In this document: positions 18,645-27,532 of the stretch, piece by piece
Numbering within the stretch: position 1 is the first letter of the stretch
Layout of the letters: each line of letters starts with the position of its first letter
Origin: Ignavibacteriota bacterium
GTDB taxonomy: Bacteria; Bacteroidota; Ignavibacteria; Ignavibacteriales; Ignavibacteriaceae
NCBI GenBank assembly: GCA_013285425.1
Contig: CP053447.1
Location: 2,920,001 to 2,984,000 of the forward strand
DNA length: 64,000 bases
Direction of reading: 5' to 3'
Notes under the pieces: generated by a model
Databases searched by the model: none
What the model was told of the DNA's origin: nothing
Seen by the model: only the letters and a program-made list of their open reading frames with translations
Translations under genes and position numbers: made by a program

Positions 18645-19583
18645 TCAAAGATTGGAAAGTGTAAATGTTTTTCCAATATCATCCAGCGCAAGATTGATTT
18701 TATACCTGGAGATAGATTCATTAAGCCATGTTAAAGGTTCATCTACCGGTTCCATCCCTTGCTTAAAAGTTTTTGTATGTATCGGAATAAAATACTTTGC
18801 ACCAATATGTTCATCAGCCATAATCAGTGCTTCTTCAGGATTACAGTGATTCTTTTTCCAGGGATTATATGCTCCAATCGGCATAATTGCTATATCAATG
18901 TTTTCATCTTTCAATGGCTTAAATAATTCGTGGTAAGCAGTATCGCCTCCGAATAGAATTTTCTTTCCATTCTTTTCAATTATCACTGCATTGTAACTCC
19001 TTCCATCCTGCATATAACCATTTGAACGGTCTTTTTCCCATGGATATCGCCAGCCGAAATGTTTTACTTCATTAGCTTTAAATTTTATACCTTGCAACTC
19101 AATTTCTTCATCCCAATCAATTTCCTGAAGTGATTTCCATTTAAGTTCTGCAACAACATCAGCGGTATTGTATGCAGTAATGCAATCAATCTGATCAGAG
19201 TACTTATTTGTTATGGTATCAAGTGATTCATAATCCATATGATCCATGTGAGCATGCGAAAGAAGAATTATATCCGGTTTAGGAATTTCATCAATAGTCA
19301 AAGCGGGATGAGTGAATCTGCTAGGTCCGAATGTCATTCCAAATACACTTACTCCAATTCTTTCAAAAAAAACAGGATCAGTTAGAATTATTGTTCCAAA
19401 AAAGTTAATCAAAACAGTCGAATGACCGATCCAGGCAATATTAATTTCATCTGATTTCCAAGAAGAAGGATCCGGTTTGTGCTCAGTAAATAAAGGCGGC
19501 TCTTTTCCCTGTATTTTTTCGGATATGAAAAGAAATCCCGCCGATACCAGTGATATATTTCTAATAAATCTTCTTCGATTCAT
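18645..19583 (-). CDS. Tat-exported NAPE-PLD-like metallo-beta-lactamase fold hydrolase
   Basis: A 312-aa MBL-fold enzyme. The N-terminus MNRRRFIRNISLVSAGFLFI looks like a twin-arginine signal, suggesting export in a folded, metal-loaded state. The metal motif is LLSHAHMDHMDY (H110, H112, D114, H115), preceded by AWIGHSTVLINFFG and followed by FGGDTAYHELF and PIHTKTF with further ligands. This pattern matches the NAPE-phospholipase-D-like branch, which includes phosphodiesterases acting on lipids. The true substrate is unknown. The gene is first in a likely run with the DinB and cobO genes. Confidence 0.88.
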   Translation of the reverse strand: MNRRRFIRNISLVSAGFLFISEKIQGKEPPLFTEHKPDPSSWKSDEINIAWIGHSTVLINFFGTIILTDPVFFERIGVSVFGMTFGPSRFTHPALTIDEIPKPDIILLSHAHMDHMDYESLDTITNKYSDQIDCITAYNTADVVAELKWKSLQEIDWDEEIELQGIKFKANEVKHFGWRYPWEKDRSNGYMQDGRSYNAVIIEKNGKKILFGGDTAYHELFKPLKDENIDIAIMPIGAYNPWKKNHCNPEEALIMADEHIGAKYFIPIHTKTFKQGMEPVDEPLTWLNESISRYKINLALDDIGKTFTLSNL

Positions 19584-19696
19584 AATAACTTTTTACACTA
19601 TAACTTAATGAACAAAATATCTCTGCTAAAATAATACAAGAATTTTATCTGAATTAAAACTATTTTATCAGTGTATAAATTTTTAAGTGGTTTAAT

Positions 19697-19966
19697 ATGT
19701 TTGAAATACTACTCTTACTTTTAATTGCCGGTATAACCGGCGGCATCGGACGCTCATTAACAGGGTTTAAAAGGGGCGGTTGTATTATTTCAATTGTTGT
19801 AGGATTTATCGGTGCATATATCGGAACTATTCTTGCACGGGAATTTAATTTCCCTGACCTGTGGAAAATCGATATTCGCGGAATTAGTTATCCGATTGTA
19901 TGGTCAATTGTAGGTGCAGTTGTTTTTACGGCGGTTTTAAGCTTAATAGTTCCTAAAAAGAATTAA
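19697..19966 (+). CDS. GlsB/YeaQ/YmgE family membrane protein
   Basis: An 89-aa protein with three hydrophobic segments, matching the transglycosylase-associated (GlsB/YeaQ/YmgE) family. Typical family text includes AGITGGIGRSLTGFKRGG and SIVVGFIGAYIGT. Members are small inner-membrane proteins linked to stress responses, without a known enzymatic activity. It is the only plus-strand gene between 9053 and 31046 and ends flush against the sirtuin stop codon, so the two genes converge without a spacer. Confidence 0.83.
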   Translation: MFEILLLLLIAGITGGIGRSLTGFKRGGCIISIVVGFIGAYIGTILAREFNFPDLWKIDIRGISYPIVWSIVGAVVFTAVLSLIVPKKN

Positions 19967-20719
19967 CTATTCGTTATCTGACAGAGACTTTACCTTTTTA
20001 ATCTGATTAACTATCTCTGGTAATATTTTTCCTGCTTCACCAAAAAAAGACTCATCACAAGAAGATGAGATTACTGTTTCTTCAATATTTACTTCAACAA
20101 TAAAAGAGCCTGCTTGCTTTGCTGCATAAACCAATCCGGCTGCTGGATAGACTACCGCAGAAGTTCCAACAACAAAAAATATATCTGCTAAAACAGAAGC
20201 TTTTTCGCTGCCTGCAAATTGATCCTGAGGCAGGTATTCTCCAAACCAAACAACATCAGGGCGAATCAAGCCTCCGCATTTACATTTAGGAACTCCATCA
20301 GAGAAATCAAGTTCTTCGTTGTAAAATGTTCTGCAATTGATACAAAAATTTCTTTCAATGTTACCATGTAATTCAAAAATATTTCTGCTTCCTGCTCTCC
20401 TGTGAAGATTATCAATATTTTGAGTTATAACTGTTACTTCATCATAAAGGCTTTGCATCTCCGCAATTGCAATATGACCGGCATTAGGTTTTGCTTCGTG
20501 AATAATTTTTTTACGATGGTTATACCACTCCCAAACCATCTGAGGATTACGCATAAATGCGTTAAAGTTAGCAAGCTCTTCTGGTTTAAGTTTATTCCAG
20601 ATTCCATCCTTACCGCGAAAAGTAGGAATGCTGGATTCAGCAGAGATTCCCGCACCTGTAAAGAAAACAATTTTTTTAGCTTCAGAAAGTTTGTTAAGAA
20701 ATGTTTTACTGAAATTCAT
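19967..20719 (-). CDS. cobB: NAD-dependent protein deacylase (sirtuin, CobB type)
   Basis: A 250-aa class III sirtuin that removes acyl groups from lysine using NAD+. Motifs: GAGISAESSIPTFRG (22-36), TQNIDNLHRRAG (99-110), the catalytic His in ELHGN (118), and a zinc knuckle CINC plus CKC (C126, C129, C146, C148). WYNHRK supplies Tyr66 and Arg69, the Y-x-x-R pair that in SIRT5/CobB proteins binds succinyl or malonyl groups, so desuccinylase activity is plausible. It could also counter acetylation of metabolic enzymes. Confidence 0.94.
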   Translation of the reverse strand: MNFSKTFLNKLSEAKKIVFFTGAGISAESSIPTFRGKDGIWNKLKPEELANFNAFMRNPQMVWEWYNHRKKIIHEAKPNAGHIAIAEMQSLYDEVTVITQNIDNLHRRAGSRNIFELHGNIERNFCINCRTFYNEELDFSDGVPKCKCGGLIRPDVVWFGEYLPQDQFAGSEKASVLADIFFVVGTSAVVYPAAGLVYAAKQAGSFIVEVNIEETVISSSCDESFFGEAGKILPEIVNQIKKVKSLSDNE

Positions 20720-20750
20720 CTTCTGAATTCTTTTTTATTCTAAGAAAAAC

Positions 20751-20800
20751 TAAGTGTTCTTAGTGGTGAAAAAAAACTTTTACCACTAAGAAACACTAAG
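20751..20800. repeat. intergenic long hairpin
   Basis: AAGTGTTCTTAGTGGTGAAA on the left pairs with TTTTACCACTAAGAAACACTAAG on the right, giving a stem of about 18 pairs with one bulge. It fills the gap between the sirtuin and TPR genes (both minus). The core matches, from memory, a common short dispersed repeat of AT-rich bacterial genomes. It could terminate transcription of the TPR gene. Confidence 0.65.
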
Positions 20801-20804
20801 AAAT

Positions 20805-21587
20805 TTATTTGTTCTTTATTTTCTCATAAAGATTTTTCGCATCAGCTAAAACCTGATCATCATCTTCATGTGCTTTGGGAGCTTTTTCAACCTTCTTTAA
20901 AGTTTCTTTCGCTTTATCATACTCATCTTCTTCAATATAAGCTTTTGCTAATTCATACAAAAACATTCGGAAATTTGGCTTAAGCTTTACCGCTGTTTCT
21001 AAAAGTCTTACTGCTTCTTCCGTATCTCCCCATCCAAGTCCAAGCGGTAATCTGACAAGATAAGCTTTTTCACAAACCTTAAGATGAGTTCTTCCCAAAA
21101 CATAATGTGCCAGTGCCTGAACATAATTTCCTCCGGTGCCAAGCTGAATAGCTTTTTCGCAATCAGCTTTAACATCTTTAACCGTTCCGATTGCAGAAAA
21201 AACTCCTTCAAAAAGTGCAATTCTTCCATTAGCAATTGCTCTTCTGACATAAGTAATTGATTGACTTGGCGCCAACTTAACAGACTTATCAGCATACTCT
21301 AAAGCTTTTTTATATGTTTTTTCACGTTCATCTTTTTGAGCATCAGTTTTATCCGGCATCTTCTCACCAATATCTACATAAGCGCGGCTGAGTCTCCACA
21401 AAATCTCCCAATTATTTGGAGCTAACTTCTCAGCTTTTAAATATGTCTCCAAAGCTTTTTGATTATCAAACTTCTCTACATATTCATCACCTTCTTTTAA
21501 TAATTCATCTGCAGTTTGAGCAGAAGTTATTGCTGCCCCAAAAACAATGAAAAAAAGAGTAATAATAAGGTGTAGATTTGTTTTCAT
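20805..21587 (-). CDS. secreted TPR-repeat protein
   Basis: A 260-aa protein with a signal peptide (MKTNLHLIITLFFIVFGAAITSAQ) and at least four tetratricopeptide repeats across residues 28-255 (for example ALETYLKAEKLAPNNWEILWRL and EEAVRLLETAVKLKPNFRMFL). TPR arrays bind partners and have no catalytic role of their own. It sits 21 bases after the YhaM-like gene, so it is probably the last gene of a ugd-yhaM-TPR run. No specific partner can be named. Confidence 0.85.
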   Translation of the reverse strand: MKTNLHLIITLFFIVFGAAITSAQTADELLKEGDEYVEKFDNQKALETYLKAEKLAPNNWEILWRLSRAYVDIGEKMPDKTDAQKDEREKTYKKALEYADKSVKLAPSQSITYVRRAIANGRIALFEGVFSAIGTVKDVKADCEKAIQLGTGGNYVQALAHYVLGRTHLKVCEKAYLVRLPLGLGWGDTEEAVRLLETAVKLKPNFRMFLYELAKAYIEEDEYDKAKETLKKVEKAPKAHEDDDQVLADAKNLYEKIKNK

Positions 21588-21608
21588 GATTCTTCCTTTA
21601 ATTTAAGA

Positions 21609-22610
21609 TTAGTCAAATAAGGTTTCTTTTGCATCATCCGCTTGGCTTTGTATGCCATGTGAATGAATATCGGTTCCTGCTAATGAAATAAACTTAGTCC
21701 AGTTTATACCCGGTTTTATTTCATTATTGATTACATTTTTATAAGCGTTAACTTTTGCGCTTAATTCATCAGCCTGATAGAGAGTAATAGCTTCAAGTGT
21801 TTTCGGAACAACTGGCGAAGCATATTCAAGTTTACCCTGATGGCTAAGTACTAAGTGCAGTAGATTATTTTTTAAGTTTTCCGGAAAGTCGGGAATTTTA
21901 TTTATTTCTTCATTAACTATCATTGCTGCTATTACAATATGCCCAATAAGCTTACCTTTATCTGTATATTCAAAAACCGGTTCATAGGTAAGCTCTTCAA
22001 TTTTTCCAAAGTCATGCAGCATTGCACCGCAGACAAGTATATCACGATTAATCTCGGGATGAATATCACTCATCAAATCACATATTCTTATTATCTCTAA
22101 AGTATGTTCAATCAATCCGCTTATGTAGCCGTGATGCCACATTTTTCCAGCAGGAACAAGTGTATATTTTTCAAATCTTTCCTCTGAAAAAATATTTTTC
22201 AATAATTGTTTAAGATTACTATCTGTGATCTTTTCTAATCTGGATAAGAATTCGCTTTTCATTGTTTTAAGATCACGCGAAGATTTTGGAAGAAAATCTG
22301 TGTGAGAAACATTATCGCTTTGCTTTGATAACCGAATCGCTTCGATTTTAATCTGTGCCCCTCCCTGATACTCATCCATCGAACCTTCTATCTTTACAAT
22401 ATCTCCAACAGCTAACGAGTTTTTAATTGATTTGAATCCCGGCACATCATCCCAAAGGTTTGAAGGACAGTTGATTGTTTTATCACCAAGTTCAAGTGAA
22501 AGATACTCTTTACCGTTTTTTGTCAATCTAATTTCGCACTTTTTAACAAGCAGAAAATGATCGACCGAATCGCCTTTATTTAATGAAGATAAATCAGTTT
22601 GATTTAGCAT
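21609..22610 (-). CDS. YhaM-like 3'-5' exoribonuclease (OB fold plus HD domain)
   Basis: A 333-aa protein with an OB-fold nucleic-acid-binding domain (about 8-95; GDSVDHFLLVKKCEIR, VGDIVKIEGSM) and an HD hydrolase domain (about 155-300). HD ligands visible are H169 in GLIEHTLEII and H199-D200 in GAMLHDFGKIEE, then a later VLSHQG. This architecture matches Bacillus YhaM, a 3'-5' exonuclease acting on RNA and single-stranded DNA. The gene lies 19 bases downstream of ugd. Substrate and physiological role are inferred from the family. Confidence 0.86.
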   Translation of the reverse strand: MLNQTDLSSLNKGDSVDHFLLVKKCEIRLTKNGKEYLSLELGDKTINCPSNLWDDVPGFKSIKNSLAVGDIVKIEGSMDEYQGGAQIKIEAIRLSKQSDNVSHTDFLPKSSRDLKTMKSEFLSRLEKITDSNLKQLLKNIFSEERFEKYTLVPAGKMWHHGYISGLIEHTLEIIRICDLMSDIHPEINRDILVCGAMLHDFGKIEELTYEPVFEYTDKGKLIGHIVIAAMIVNEEINKIPDFPENLKNNLLHLVLSHQGKLEYASPVVPKTLEAITLYQADELSAKVNAYKNVINNEIKPGINWTKFISLAGTDIHSHGIQSQADDAKETLFD

Positions 22611-22629
22611 ATCTGACTTTCAAAATGCT

Positions 22630-23961
22630 TTAATTAATAATATCACTTCTTCCGATTGAATAATAAGTAAATTTCATCTCATTTAATTTTTCAAGGTCGT
22701 AAAGATTTCTTCCATCAAAAATAACAGGTGCGTTCAAGGATTTTTTAATCAGATCAAAATCGGGATTTCTGAACTCTTTCCATTCAGTAACAACAATCAA
22801 TGCGTCTGCACCTTTTAATGTTTCATCAGATGTTTCAACATAATTAATTATATCTCCGAGAACCGCTTTCGTAGTGTTATTTGCTTCCGGGTCGTAGGCA
22901 GTAACAGTTGCACCCGCAGCAAGCAGCAGTTTGATAAGATATTGTGCCGGTGCTTCACGGACATCATCTGTGTTTGGCTTAAATGCTAATCCCCACATCG
23001 CAAAATGTTTTCCTTTAAGGTTCTCTTTGTAGTGTTTTAAAATCTTCCTGAAGAAATGTTTTACCTGTTCTTTGTTAACATCAATTACAGATTTTAAAAT
23101 CTTAAAATCATAATTTTTCTCGTTTGCAGTATTAACAAGTGCATGAACATCTTTAGGAAAACAAGAACCACCGTAACCGATACCCGGGAATAAATATCTT
23201 TTACCAATTCTGGAATCTGATCCAATGCCTAATCTGACAGCATCAACCTGCGCACCTGTTAATTCACATAGTCTTGCTATTTCATTCATAAAAGAAATTT
23301 TCATCGCAATAAAAGAATTAGCGGCATACTTTGTCATCTCAGCGGATTTTTCATCCATAAAGTAAACAGGATTTCCGGTGCGTAAAAATGGCTCATATAG
23401 CTGTTCCATTACCTTTTTTGTTTTATCATTACTGGTTCCAATAATAACCCTTTCAGGTTTCATAAAATCTTCAACTGCAATTCCCTCTCTCAAAAACTCT
23501 GGATTTGAGCATACATCAAAATCAAAACCGGGTGCGTGTTTCTTTATCGAATTCCGGACTAAGTCGCTTGTACCAACCGGAACAGTGCTTTTGTTAACAA
23601 TTACTTTGAATCCAAGTCCGGGTTCCTGTTTGAACATCAGTCCGATATCATCAGCAACTTTAAGTACATATTTAAGATCAGCAGCACCATCATTACCTTG
23701 CGGTGTTGGAAGACAAAGGAATATAATTTCTGAGTTACGGACTGCTTCTTTTAAATCGGTTGTAAAGGATAATCTTTTTTTAACAATATTTCTTAAAAAC
23801 AAAACCTCAAGTCCGGGCTCATAAATTGGTATTTGTCCTTCTTTCATGGTTTCAACTTTCTTTTCATCAATATCAACACAAATTACATTGTTTCCTGTTT
23901 CAGCAAAGCCGGTACCTGAAACCAACCCAACATATCCGGTTCCTATTACAGCCAGATTCAT
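22630..23961 (-). CDS. ugd: UDP-glucose 6-dehydrogenase
   Basis: Ugd oxidises UDP-glucose to UDP-glucuronate with two NAD+, supplying uronic acids for surface polysaccharides. The 443-aa length is normal. Motifs: AVIGTGYVGLVSG (4-16), STVPVGT (125-131), NPEFLREG (153-160), KYAANSFIAMKISFMNEI with the catalytic Lys near 211, GIGYGGSCFPKD with the catalytic Cys267 and Asp271, and GLAFKPNTDDVREAP. It begins 53 bases from the hybrid-kinase gene and may be transcribed with the genes downstream. Confidence 0.96.
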   Translation of the reverse strand: MNLAVIGTGYVGLVSGTGFAETGNNVICVDIDEKKVETMKEGQIPIYEPGLEVLFLRNIVKKRLSFTTDLKEAVRNSEIIFLCLPTPQGNDGAADLKYVLKVADDIGLMFKQEPGLGFKVIVNKSTVPVGTSDLVRNSIKKHAPGFDFDVCSNPEFLREGIAVEDFMKPERVIIGTSNDKTKKVMEQLYEPFLRTGNPVYFMDEKSAEMTKYAANSFIAMKISFMNEIARLCELTGAQVDAVRLGIGSDSRIGKRYLFPGIGYGGSCFPKDVHALVNTANEKNYDFKILKSVIDVNKEQVKHFFRKILKHYKENLKGKHFAMWGLAFKPNTDDVREAPAQYLIKLLLAAGATVTAYDPEANNTTKAVLGDIINYVETSDETLKGADALIVVTEWKEFRNPDFDLIKKSLNAPVIFDGRNLYDLEKLNEMKFTYYSIGRSDIIN

Positions 23962-24014
23962 CTATATCACCTTTATAAATTATTTGTAAATAAAACGTAT
24001 TTAATTTAATTCAA

Positions 24015-25580
24015 TTAATTAAGAGCAATTGATATTTCGCGATTAACAATTTTTAAATCTACCGGTTTGGAAATTACAGTTCTTACACCAACATCGTGAT
24101 AAGTTTTTATCAGATTTTCATCGCGTGTATCAACCAATATTATTATCGGCGAATAAAACTTTTTATCGCCGCGCAAAATTGATTTAACAAACTGAACACC
24201 ATTCATAAGCGGTAAATCGTGTGATGATATAATTAACGAAGGCTGCTGTTTTAAGACAACATTTATTGCTTCGAAACCATTATCAGCACCTACAAACTTA
24301 AACGAAGAATAATTTTCCCTGATAACTTTTTCAATCTTAATAAAATCACTTTTATTATTTTCAACCAATAGAATAGTATTCTCTGAACTTGGTACGGTAA
24401 AATGAAATTCACTGCCGACTTTTTCTTTAGAATAAAACCAAATCTGACCCTTATGTCTTTCAATTATCTCTTTAACCAAAGATAGTCCGAGTCCGGTACC
24501 TTTTTCACCTTTTGTACCTCTGGTTGAAAACATCTTCTCAAATCTGAATATTCTTGACTGATAGATATCGGGTATGCCAACACCTTCGTCTTTGATTACA
24601 AATTCTACAAGCTCATTATTAAATCTATCAGCAGAAATACGGATTGTTTTTCCTTCCTCAGAAAATTTTATTGCATTGCTTACCAGATTAGTAATAACCT
24701 GTATCATCAGTCTTTCATCTGTTTTTAAAAACAAAGACTCGGGTACATTAACCTTGATATCTATATTTTTTCTCATTGCTATACCGGTAAGGGCAGATAT
24801 ACAATTAAATACAAGACTTTGTGCCTGAACACGCTGCGGATCAAGATGCATTCTTCCGGTTTGCAGATTTGACCAATCAAGCAGATAATTTACCAATCTA
24901 AGCTGATTGCTTGAAGAATCATTTATGTAGTTTAGATATTCTGCCCTCTCTGCTTCGGTTAAAGCTGTTTCATTAAGAAGGATTTCTGTAAAGCCTAATA
25001 TGCTTGAAAACGGCGCTCGTAAATCGTGAGAAAGTATCGAAAGAAAATTATCCCTGGCTGTTATTTCCTCTGAAAGATTATTAATAATTTCACCATAATC
25101 ATTTTCTGCTTTTTTAAACTCTGTAACATCAACTACCAAGCCTTTTAAAATTATTCCGCCATCTACTGTTTCCGACTTAATTTGTTCTTTCAGCCAAATT
25201 ATTTTTCCATCTTTTCTTACAAATCTAAAAAGTAATTTAAGGCTGGGAACTTTTCCGGTTTCAATTTTATGAAGTCTCTTTTTTACATCTGAAATATCTT
25301 CCTGATAAACGAACTCCCTGCCAAGTGAATCTTTTTTAATAAGCTCTGAGGGCAAGTAACCGGTAATTTTTTTTACCGAAGGTGAATAAAATATTTCAAG
25401 TTCATCGCCTTTCAGAAAAAGCAAATAATGAAACTGATCTTCAAAAGCTGATGCTATATCACATAACACTCTATCCTGCGGTTCGGTTAAGAGTTTCTTT
25501 TGTCTTATACCAGATAGAAACGCTGCTTTTGGCTTTATTTCTTTGGAATATTTTACTTCTTTGTTTTTTTTAGAAGGCAT
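24015..25580 (-). CDS. PAS histidine kinase with C-terminal degenerate receiver domain
   Basis: A 521-aa soluble sensor kinase without membrane segments: PAS with PAC (about 48-160), HisKA (SILSHDLRAPFSS, His near 185), HATPase_c (NLVSNAIKFSEE, KDEGVGIPD, GTGLGLSLVKE) and a receiver-like domain (402-521). In the receiver, the phospho-acceptor position four residues before the Pro of HDLPLMNG is Ser453 rather than Asp, and the acidic pocket pair reads E-N. The conserved Lys near 505 (ISKPVD) remains. The receiver therefore probably cannot be phosphorylated in the normal way and may be a regulatory or docking module. No partner regulator is adjacent. Confidence 0.89.
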   Translation of the reverse strand: MPSKKNKEVKYSKEIKPKAAFLSGIRQKKLLTEPQDRVLCDIASAFEDQFHYLLFLKGDELEIFYSPSVKKITGYLPSELIKKDSLGREFVYQEDISDVKKRLHKIETGKVPSLKLLFRFVRKDGKIIWLKEQIKSETVDGGIILKGLVVDVTEFKKAENDYGEIINNLSEEITARDNFLSILSHDLRAPFSSILGFTEILLNETALTEAERAEYLNYINDSSSNQLRLVNYLLDWSNLQTGRMHLDPQRVQAQSLVFNCISALTGIAMRKNIDIKVNVPESLFLKTDERLMIQVITNLVSNAIKFSEEGKTIRISADRFNNELVEFVIKDEGVGIPDIYQSRIFRFEKMFSTRGTKGEKGTGLGLSLVKEIIERHKGQIWFYSKEKVGSEFHFTVPSSENTILLVENNKSDFIKIEKVIRENYSSFKFVGADNGFEAINVVLKQQPSLIISSHDLPLMNGVQFVKSILRGDKKFYSPIIILVDTRDENLIKTYHDVGVRTVISKPVDLKIVNREISIALN

Positions 25581-25782
25581 TAAATCATATTAATTTCTTA
25601 GCATCTGAAATATAATAATTTGTTTTAATCTATAACACAAAAGAAATTATTCAAACATTGCATTAAACAGGTTGATTTTATGCGGGAATCAATGAAGAGT
25701 TTATAAATTAAACTATACGTTGATTGTTATAGCAATTAATGATTTTAAATGATTTTGATACTTACAAGATAGATTTCTTCTT

Positions 25783-27462
25783 TTATCTAAGATAAATCAT
25801 TTTTTTTGTTTCAATAAACTTACCGGTTTTTAACTGGTAGAAATAAATACCGCTTGAAAGATTACTTGCATCAAAATTTATCTTATAACTTCCCGCTGAG
25901 CGATCTTCATTTACTAATCTTGCAACTTCATTACCAAGAACATCATATACTTTTAAAGTAACAAATTGCCTGCTGCCTATTACATACTGTATACTGGTGT
26001 TCGGGTTAAACGGGTTTGGATAGTTTTGAGATAGTGAAAATTCTTTTGGTAATATTTCTTCATACTCAACTGCTGAAGGACTTCCCTCTCCGCTTATTGG
26101 AACTGATTTGCTGAATGAATAAACATTCCCATCAATAAAAGTAAATACAAATCTTAAAGTATCTTTAAAGTACTCCTGAACTTCATAATCGCATATTGGA
26201 CATAAATCCACATCATAAAATGAAACATTTATAGAGTCGTGTGGAGGAATTATAATTCCCAAAGTGTCACCCATAAATCCAGGCATTGTTTGGAATAAAT
26301 AAAACGGATATTCAAATCCGGGTTTACTTAAGATTCCTCTATAACCGTAAAATCCCCCAACAGAATTAATCGAGTCAATCCTTACCGAATGATCAGATGT
26401 ATTTATAATTTTTACAGCGCCAGTATCACTAATCGTAGAAACATAGATACTATCCGGTAAGAATAAAACCTGCGGCGGAGATGGATCGTAAATTAATTTG
26501 TAATAACCAGTTGTTGGTCTAGAATAATATGATGTAACAATTCCCTTATCTTTAGCTACAATTTTATAATATAAACTGTATCCTTGTTGATATAATATAG
26601 AACTTACTGGATAATATAATGAATAATCAATTTCTGATGTTGAGTTAATAGGGAATCTAGAATTGAAAATCGTATCAATATCATTTATATAATATGAATC
26701 GAGATACACGCTATCTAAATAACATCTCCCAAATAATTCTATGTTATCTCCCTTTATTGATAAAGGATGTTTAATCAGAAAATTCTGGTTTAAGTTATTG
26801 CCAAATTCAATTAATAATATTGGATTAAATAATATGTCAGCAGAATATGTGTGTTTTTTGTGATAAATATTTCCTAATGAATCCAAATTCAAATATTCTA
26901 TAATATTGAACGAATAAGTGTCAACAAAATACCAATTGGTAGTTTCAACTTGTTTAACTATTCCAATATCCGGGGCAAAATAATACCATCCCTTTTTATA
27001 ACGAGCCGGGGACACGGTTTCTCTAATGAAACCTTTAACATTTAACGTATCTCCTAAGATCACAGATGTTGTTAATAAAATCGTTATTGACCTAAAAGTA
27101 TTATTAGGTTGGATTTGAAGCATAGTAGAAGAATCTGATAACTTAAAATCCATATAAATATATTCAGAATCATTTTTAAGAATTATTACTTGGGACGAAT
27201 CTTTTGAATACCGTATTAATGTGCCATTTGGAAAGTCAAAAAAACCATTTACTAGGTAATATACTTTATCATTTATCATTATTGAATCTGTTACCTTATA
27301 TGAGAAAAAAGTATAAGTAGAAAAAACAGAACCAGAAAGATTATATTTATGCACTTTTTCAAATTGAGATTCATTCCCAACATTTAGCGGCAACCAGTTT
27401 TGCCCTGTAATGTTAATCGTCAGAATGATGAAAAAGGAAAAGAATAAAATAATAGTTCTCAT
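25783..27462 (-). CDS. secreted protein with T9SS type A sorting domain
   Basis: A 559-aa secreted protein with a signal peptide (MRTIILFFSFFIILTINITG) and a C-terminal sorting domain (about 475-559). The domain is recognised by LSQNYPNPFNPNTSI, KVYDVLGNEVARLV, GSYKINFDASNLSSGIY and the ending TKKMIYLR. This domain targets proteins to the type IX secretion system, which exports or surface-anchors them and removes the tail. The body is low in recognisable motifs, rich in Ser, Tyr, Asn and Ile, and shows no catalytic signature. It resembles the protein at 62359 in its N-terminal style (LPLNVGN versus LPLKLGN). Confidence 0.85.
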   Translation of the reverse strand: MRTIILFFSFFIILTINITGQNWLPLNVGNESQFEKVHKYNLSGSVFSTYTFFSYKVTDSIMINDKVYYLVNGFFDFPNGTLIRYSKDSSQVIILKNDSEYIYMDFKLSDSSTMLQIQPNNTFRSITILLTTSVILGDTLNVKGFIRETVSPARYKKGWYYFAPDIGIVKQVETTNWYFVDTYSFNIIEYLNLDSLGNIYHKKHTYSADILFNPILLIEFGNNLNQNFLIKHPLSIKGDNIELFGRCYLDSVYLDSYYINDIDTIFNSRFPINSTSEIDYSLYYPVSSILYQQGYSLYYKIVAKDKGIVTSYYSRPTTGYYKLIYDPSPPQVLFLPDSIYVSTISDTGAVKIINTSDHSVRIDSINSVGGFYGYRGILSKPGFEYPFYLFQTMPGFMGDTLGIIIPPHDSINVSFYDVDLCPICDYEVQEYFKDTLRFVFTFIDGNVYSFSKSVPISGEGSPSAVEYEEILPKEFSLSQNYPNPFNPNTSIQYVIGSRQFVTLKVYDVLGNEVARLVNEDRSAGSYKINFDASNLSSGIYFYQLKTGKFIETKKMIYLR

Positions 27463-27532
27463 AAGAACCCCTTATAAAATGCCAGTTGTAATGTAAGAAG
27501 CTAGATTTGTAATGTCAATAAAAAACTATTTG

